This document shows positions 5,804 to 8,901 of a stretch of 8,901 bases of DNA, one piece after another; position 1 is the first letter of the stretch, and each line of letters begins with the position of its first letter. Source of the stretch: Pseudomonadota bacterium (GTDB lineage Bacteria; Pseudomonadota; Alphaproteobacteria; Caulobacterales; Caulobacteraceae); contig JAEWDF010000070.1 in the NCBI GenBank assembly GCA_023390245.1, positions 1 to 8,901 of the forward strand, given 5' to 3'. The notes beneath the pieces are model-generated. The model was not told where the DNA came from. It saw only the letters and a program-made list of their open reading frames with translations, and did no database searches. Made by a program: the position numbers and the translations under genes.

Positions 5804-6517
5804 ATGCGCTGGCTCCTCGACTTCCTGTCCAACATGGAGGCGCGTCGCTGGCGGGCGCTGGCGGCGACCGTGCTGCTGCTGGCGGCCATGGTCGCGCTGT
5901 TCGCCATCGGAAAGACCCAGCTGGGGCTGGGCGCCGAGGCGCGGCTGGAGGCGTGGCTCGGCGGCTTCCGGCACGGGCCCTGGGGCCTGCCCGCGGCGGT
6001 CGCCGTCTTCACCGCCGCGGCCTTGTTCGGCGCGCCGCAATTCATCCTGATCGCGGCCTGCGTGGTGGCGTTCGGGCCGTGGTACGGCTTTCTCTACAGC
6101 TGGATCGCCACCATCGCCTCGGCGGGCGCGACCTACTGGCTGGGGCGAGGGCCCACGGCGCGGCTGCTGGAACGGCACGGCGGGCGCACCGTCGGGCGGC
6201 TGACGCGGTTCGTGGGGAAGAACGCCTTCTACGCCAGCTTCATGATCCGCAACGTGCCTTCCGCGCCGTTCATCGTCGTCAACATGGCCTTCGGCGCGGC
6301 GCGGGCGTCCTTCGGCGGCTTCCTGGCGGGTTGCGCCCTGGGCGTCCTGCCCAAGACCGCGCTGGTGGCCTTCTTCGGCGGCTCGTTCATGACGGCGGTC
6401 AGCGGGGACGGCGTCTGGACCTCGGCCATACTGGCCGGCGTCGCGGCGGCCTGGCTGGTCCTGATGCTGGGCGTGCGCGAGATCGTGCGGCGACGCGAGG
6501 CGGCGCGCGGCGACTGA
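5804..6517 (+). CDS. TVP38/TMEM64 family (VTT domain, DedA superfamily) membrane protein
   Basis: This 237-residue polytopic inner-membrane protein has hydrophobic segments at about residues 17-36, 59-75, 76-98, 99-114, 135-170, 172-192 and 206-225. The VTT-domain signature is visible: FGAPQFILIAACVVAFG (75-91), followed by a glycine/alanine-rich helix, then RNVPSAPF (149-156) and a second re-entrant-like half with GGFLAGCALGVLPKT (161-175). The superfamily includes DedA proteins and eukaryotic TMEM41B/VMP1, several of which are lipid scramblases or undecaprenyl-phosphate carriers. The substrate of this member is unknown. An in-frame stop (TAA 5789-5791) makes ATG 5804 the earliest ATG; another Met is at residue 11. 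No Shine-Dalgarno precedes ATG 5804. The C-terminus is basic (REIVRRREAARGD). It is separated from mreB by 233 nt, so co-transcription is uncertain. Confidence 0.88.
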   Translation: MRWLLDFLSNMEARRWRALAATVLLLAAMVALFAIGKTQLGLGAEARLEAWLGGFRHGPWGLPAAVAVFTAAALFGAPQFILIAACVVAFGPWYGFLYSWIATIASAGATYWLGRGPTARLLERHGGRTVGRLTRFVGKNAFYASFMIRNVPSAPFIVVNMAFGAARASFGGFLAGCALGVLPKTALVAFFGGSFMTAVSGDGVWTSAILAGVAAAWLVLMLGVREIVRRREAARGD

Positions 6518-6750
6518 CGGCCTTCCGAAAGGGGATGATCGTCCGGCCGCCGGGAAGACCGTTTCACATGCGTTCTGACGAGGCCGTTATCGGGGCTTGC
6601 CATCGTCTCCGCATGCGGGCAAACGGGCTTCCCAGTAGGCGTGGCGAAGACGATCAGGACGCGGACGGGGAAGGGGATCCCTCGTTTGCGGGGCGTCGCC
6701 AGGTCCGCTGACCACAGACGCCCTCGGCCAAACAACGGTATCTTCATCCC
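6518..6750 (+). promoter_or_regulatory. mreB upstream region, no gene recognised
   Basis: This is the longest gap in the window (233 nt) and should contain the mreB promoter. It holds a 10-bp perfect palindrome CCGCATGCGG (6609-6618) and an 8-bp palindrome GGGATCCC (6674-6681). A distant inverted pair, ATCGTCT (6602-6608) with AGACGAT (6648-6654), flanks 39 nt. Just before the mreB ATG lies TATCTT (6739-6744), 4 of 6 for a -10 box. That position would place transcription start at or next to the ATG. No Shine-Dalgarno is present. A 47-codon reading frame (6568-6711) has no ribosome site or recognisable product. Confidence 0.45.
6609..6618. repeat. 10-bp perfect palindrome upstream of mreB
   Basis: CCGCATGCGG is self-complementary with no spacer, a shape typical of a dimeric protein site. 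It lies 133 nt before the mreB ATG. In such G+C-rich DNA a 10-bp palindrome can arise by chance, so an operator role is only a suggestion. Confidence 0.35.
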
Positions 6751-7791
6751 ATGAGCTTTTCCCTCTTCGGCGCGATCTCCAACGACATCGCGATGGACCT
6801 GGGCACCGCCAACACCCTGATCTACCAGAAGGGCAAGGGCATCGTGCTGAACGAGCCGTCGGTCGTGGCGCTGAGGAGCGTGGGGGGGCGCAAGGTCGTC
6901 CACGCCGTCGGCATAGAGGCCAAGCAGATGCTGGGCCGGACGCCGGGCCACATGGAAGCCATCCGCCCGATGCGCGACGGAGTCATCGCCGACTTCGAAG
7001 TCGCCGAGGAGATGATCAAGCACTTCATCCGCAAGGTTCACAACCGCAAGGGCTTCGTAAACCCGAAGATCATCGTCTGCGTGCCGTCGGGCGCCACGGC
7101 GGTCGAGCGCCGCGCCATCAACGACAGCTGCCTGAACGCCGGCGCGCGCCGCGTGGGCCTGATCGACGAGCCGATGGCCGCCGCGATCGGCGCCGGCCTG
7201 CCGATCCACGAGCCGACCGGCTCGATGGTCGTCGACATCGGCGGCGGCACGACCGAAGTGGCCGTGCTGTCGCTGTCGGGCATCGTCTATTCGCGTTCGG
7301 TCCGCGTCGGCGGCGACAAGATGGACGACAGCATCATCAGCTACATGCGCCGCAACCATAACCTGCTGATCGGCGAGACCACCGCCGAGCGCATCAAGAA
7401 GGACATCGGCACCGCCCGCATCCCGGCCGACGGCGAAGGCCTGTCGATCGAGGTCAAGGGCCGCGACCTGATGCAGGGCGTGCCGCGCGAAGTCCGCATC
7501 TCGGAACGCCAGGCAGCCGAGGCCCTGGCCGAGCCGGTGACCCAGATCATCGAGGCCGTGAAGGTTGCGCTGGAAGCCACGCCGCCCGAGCTGGCCGCCG
7601 ACATCGCCGACAAGGGCATCATGCTGACGGGCGGCGGCGCCCTGCTGCGCGGCCTGGATGTCGAGATCCGCGACCACACCGGCCTTCCCGTGTCGGTGGC
7701 CGACGATCCGCTGTCGTGCGTGGCCGTGGGTTGCGGCCGCGTGCTGGAGCATCCGCGCTGGATGAAGGGCGTGCTGGACTCGGCGCTCTAG
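6751..7791 (+). CDS. mreB: MreB, actin-like rod-shape scaffold
   Basis: MreB forms membrane-bound filaments that guide the cell-wall elongation machinery with MreC, MreD, RodZ, RodA and PBP2. The 346-residue protein is full length. It starts with a short hydrophobic, membrane-binding N-terminus (MSFSLFG). The phosphate-1 loop DLGTANTLIY is at 16-25, phosphate-2 VVDIGGGTTEVAVLS at about 160-174, and the adenosine motif GIMLTGGGALLRG at about 289-301. From memory it is very close to Caulobacter crescentus MreB across its whole length. No Shine-Dalgarno precedes ATG 6751, and a possible -10 box ends 6 nt before it, so a leaderless message is possible. mreC follows after 130 nt, the normal order of the rod-shape operon. 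Confidence 0.99.
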   Translation: MSFSLFGAISNDIAMDLGTANTLIYQKGKGIVLNEPSVVALRSVGGRKVVHAVGIEAKQMLGRTPGHMEAIRPMRDGVIADFEVAEEMIKHFIRKVHNRKGFVNPKIIVCVPSGATAVERRAINDSCLNAGARRVGLIDEPMAAAIGAGLPIHEPTGSMVVDIGGGTTEVAVLSLSGIVYSRSVRVGGDKMDDSIISYMRRNHNLLIGETTAERIKKDIGTARIPADGEGLSIEVKGRDLMQGVPREVRISERQAAEALAEPVTQIIEAVKVALEATPPELAADIADKGIMLTGGGALLRGLDVEIRDHTGLPVSVADDPLSCVAVGCGRVLEHPRWMKGVLDSAL

Positions 7792-7871
7792 GCGTCGTCG
7801 CCGCAATCCTTGTCAGGCCTGCGTGATCGGCGGTTCCCTTCCGGCCCGGTTTTTGCGATAGGCAGGCATGA

Positions 7872-7891
7872 CGGCGGGGGGCGTCCCGCCG
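7872..7891 (+). terminator. hairpin in the mreB-mreC gap
   Basis: CGGCGGG (7872-7878) pairs perfectly with CCCGCCG (7885-7891) around a 6-nt loop, 31 nt before the mreC start. No T-run follows directly, though CCCCCTTT comes soon after. It could be a partial terminator or an RNA-stability element giving more mreB than mreC transcript. The stem is seen; the role is inferred. Confidence 0.4.
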
Positions 7892-7909
7892 ATTCCGAAC
7901 CCCCTTTGT

Positions 7910-7915
7910 GGAAGG
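7910..7915 (+). promoter_or_regulatory. mreC ribosome binding site
   Basis: GGAAGG lies 6 nt before the GTG at 7922 and decides the mreC start. The in-frame ATG at 7868 has no comparable site and would add 18 residues (MTAGGVPPIPNPLCGRSP) not expected in MreC. Confidence 0.75.
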
Positions 7916-7921
7916 TCGCCC

Positions 7922-8901
7922 GTGGCGTTTCGCGACGGCCCCTTTGAGAACCTGAAGGTGCCGCTGGCCTGGACGGCGGCGGTCGTGGCCGTTGCGGCCA
8001 TGATCGGCGCCGTGTTCCTGCTCGTCACCGATCGTCGCGCGCCGGACGGGACCGCCGGCCACGCGGACGTGCGCGGCGGCTTCGAAGCCGCGGCGGGACC
8101 GGTCAACGGGGTGCTGGCCGCGCCGGTGCGCTGGGTCGGCGCGGTCAGCGACCATGTCGGCGGCTATTTCTTCGCCGTGTCGGAGAACCGGCGGCTGAAG
8201 CGCGAACTGGCCGAGCTGCAGCCGTGGCGCGACCAGGCCATCGCCCTGAAGAACGTCAACGCCCGCTATGAGGCCATGCTGGGCCTGCGGACCGAGCCGC
8301 CGGTGCCGATGGTGACCGCGCGGGCGATTTCCGACGCGCGCGGCCCCTTCAACCGGGCCAAGCTGCTGGATGTTGGCGCCGACAAGGGCGTGCGGGTCGG
8401 CAATCCGGTGCTGAACGAACACGGGCTGGTCGGCCGGATCACCGGCGCGACGGGCGGGGTCAGCCGCATGGTGCTGCTGACCGACGTGGCCTCGCGCACG
8501 CCGGTGCTGATCGACCGCACTGACGCCCGCGCCATCCTGACCGGCGACGGCAGCGGCAATCCGCGGCTGGAGTTCGTGCGCGGCGCGGGCTCGGTGAAAC
8601 CGGGCGACCGCATCCTGACCTCCGGCGACGGCGGCGGCATCCCGCGCGGGGTGCCGATCGGCGTGGCGGCCAAGGGTGTCGACGGAAGCTGGCGCGTCAA
8701 GCTGTTCAGCGACCGCGGCGCCATCGACTATGTCCGTGTCATGCTGTTCCAGGACTTCGGGCAGCTGGCCGATCCCAACGCCCTGAACGCGCCGCCGCTG
8801 GCGGGGCTGGCGACCGCGCCGGAGCCGAGCGAGGCCCAGGTCGCCGCCATCCAGGACGCCGCCGCCCGCCGCCAGGCCGCCGCCGAGGCGCAGGCCGAGC
8901 G
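7922..8901 (+). CDS. mreC: MreC, rod-shape-determining periplasmic protein, 3' end missing
   Basis: MreC is a bitopic inner-membrane protein whose periplasmic part organises and activates the elongation complex (PBP2/RodA) together with MreB and MreD. About 326 codons are visible before the window ends, and the frame stays open. Residues 1-13 are cytoplasmic, 14-36 a membrane segment, and about 85-120 a predicted coiled coil (ENRRLKRELAEL..). About 125-275 is the paired beta-barrel MreC domain, with VGADKGVRVGNPVL, GLVGRIT, TSGDGGGIPRGVPIGV and DYVRVMLF visible. The final stretch is Ala/Gln/Glu-rich, a C-terminal tail seen in alphaproteobacterial MreC. The GTG start is chosen for the strong GGAAGG 6 nt upstream and the conserved-looking N-terminus. 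It follows mreB by 130 nt, probably in the same operon, with a hairpin in the gap; mreD would be expected next. Confidence 0.97.
   Translation, partial: MAFRDGPFENLKVPLAWTAAVVAVAAMIGAVFLLVTDRRAPDGTAGHADVRGGFEAAAGPVNGVLAAPVRWVGAVSDHVGGYFFAVSENRRLKRELAELQPWRDQAIALKNVNARYEAMLGLRTEPPVPMVTARAISDARGPFNRAKLLDVGADKGVRVGNPVLNEHGLVGRITGATGGVSRMVLLTDVASRTPVLIDRTDARAILTGDGSGNPRLEFVRGAGSVKPGDRILTSGDGGGIPRGVPIGVAAKGVDGSWRVKLFSDRGAIDYVRVMLFQDFGQLADPNALNAPPLAGLATAPEPSEAQVAAIQDAAARRQAAAEAQAE

Noticed and set aside
5785..6711. Plus-strand open frame (308 codons) overlapping the TVP38 gene in another frame
   Set aside because: The product is Arg/Gly/Ala-rich, while the alternative frame gives a clear membrane protein with VTT motifs. 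The frame runs on into the intergenic region only because stops are rare.
6568..6711. Possible 47-codon small gene upstream of mreB
   Set aside because: It is the tail of the spurious 5785-6711 frame, with no ribosome site and no recognisable product.
6229..7806. Long open frame on the minus strand (525 codons) opposite mreB
   Set aside because: It is fully antisense to the certain mreB gene and the end of the TVP38 gene. Its product is rich in His, Arg, Asp and Ala with no recognisable motif, the usual artefact of G+C-rich third positions.
1..8901. Search for CRISPR arrays, insertion sequences, tRNA or rRNA genes, phage or defence genes, and CtrA sites (TTAA-N7-TTAA)
   Set aside because: None was seen on either strand. 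Composition and gene content are uniform with conserved core chromosome.

Overview
The window is about 70% G+C by eye, with dense genes and G/C-ending codons. MreB, MreC, SecD, SecF and the gene order all look like Caulobacterales (Alphaproteobacteria), most likely Brevundimonas or a close relative. This assignment is a judgement from protein resemblance, not from a search. I see no tRNA, rRNA, CRISPR array, insertion sequence, phage gene or change in base composition. It reads as conserved chromosomal core rather than an accessory island.

Layout: (1) 1-647, the 3' part of a LytM/M23-fold envelope protein (DipM/NlpD/EnvC type) whose metallopeptidase residues are largely replaced. (2) 753-3684, yajC-secD-secF, the accessory module of the Sec translocon, ending in overlapping secD/secF ends. 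(3) 3782-4471, an exported protein of unknown function with two WRNA...Cys segments. (4) 4475-5680 on the minus strand, a PLP-dependent class I aspartate aminotransferase converging on gene 3 with a 3-nt gap. A strong hairpin lies inside the tail of gene 3. (5) 5804-6517, a TVP38/TMEM64 (VTT/DedA superfamily) membrane protein, divergent from the aminotransferase. (6) 6751-7791 mreB and 7922 to the window end mreC, the start of the rod-shape locus.

Most of these genes serve the cell envelope: a peptidoglycan-hydrolase regulator, Sec export, an unknown exported protein, a VTT-family membrane protein and the elongasome scaffold. The aminotransferase is the metabolic exception. No gap reaches 300 nt; the longest is 6518-6750 (233 nt), upstream of mreB.

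I do not see an undescribed multi-gene system here. The points most worth a second look are the degenerate LytM active site, the GC-rich hairpins that run into Shine-Dalgarno sequences (before yajC and before the exported protein), the hairpin in the mreB-mreC gap, the terminator-like hairpin inside a coding sequence at the convergent junction, and the absence of recognisable Shine-Dalgarno sequences before mreB and the TVP38 gene.
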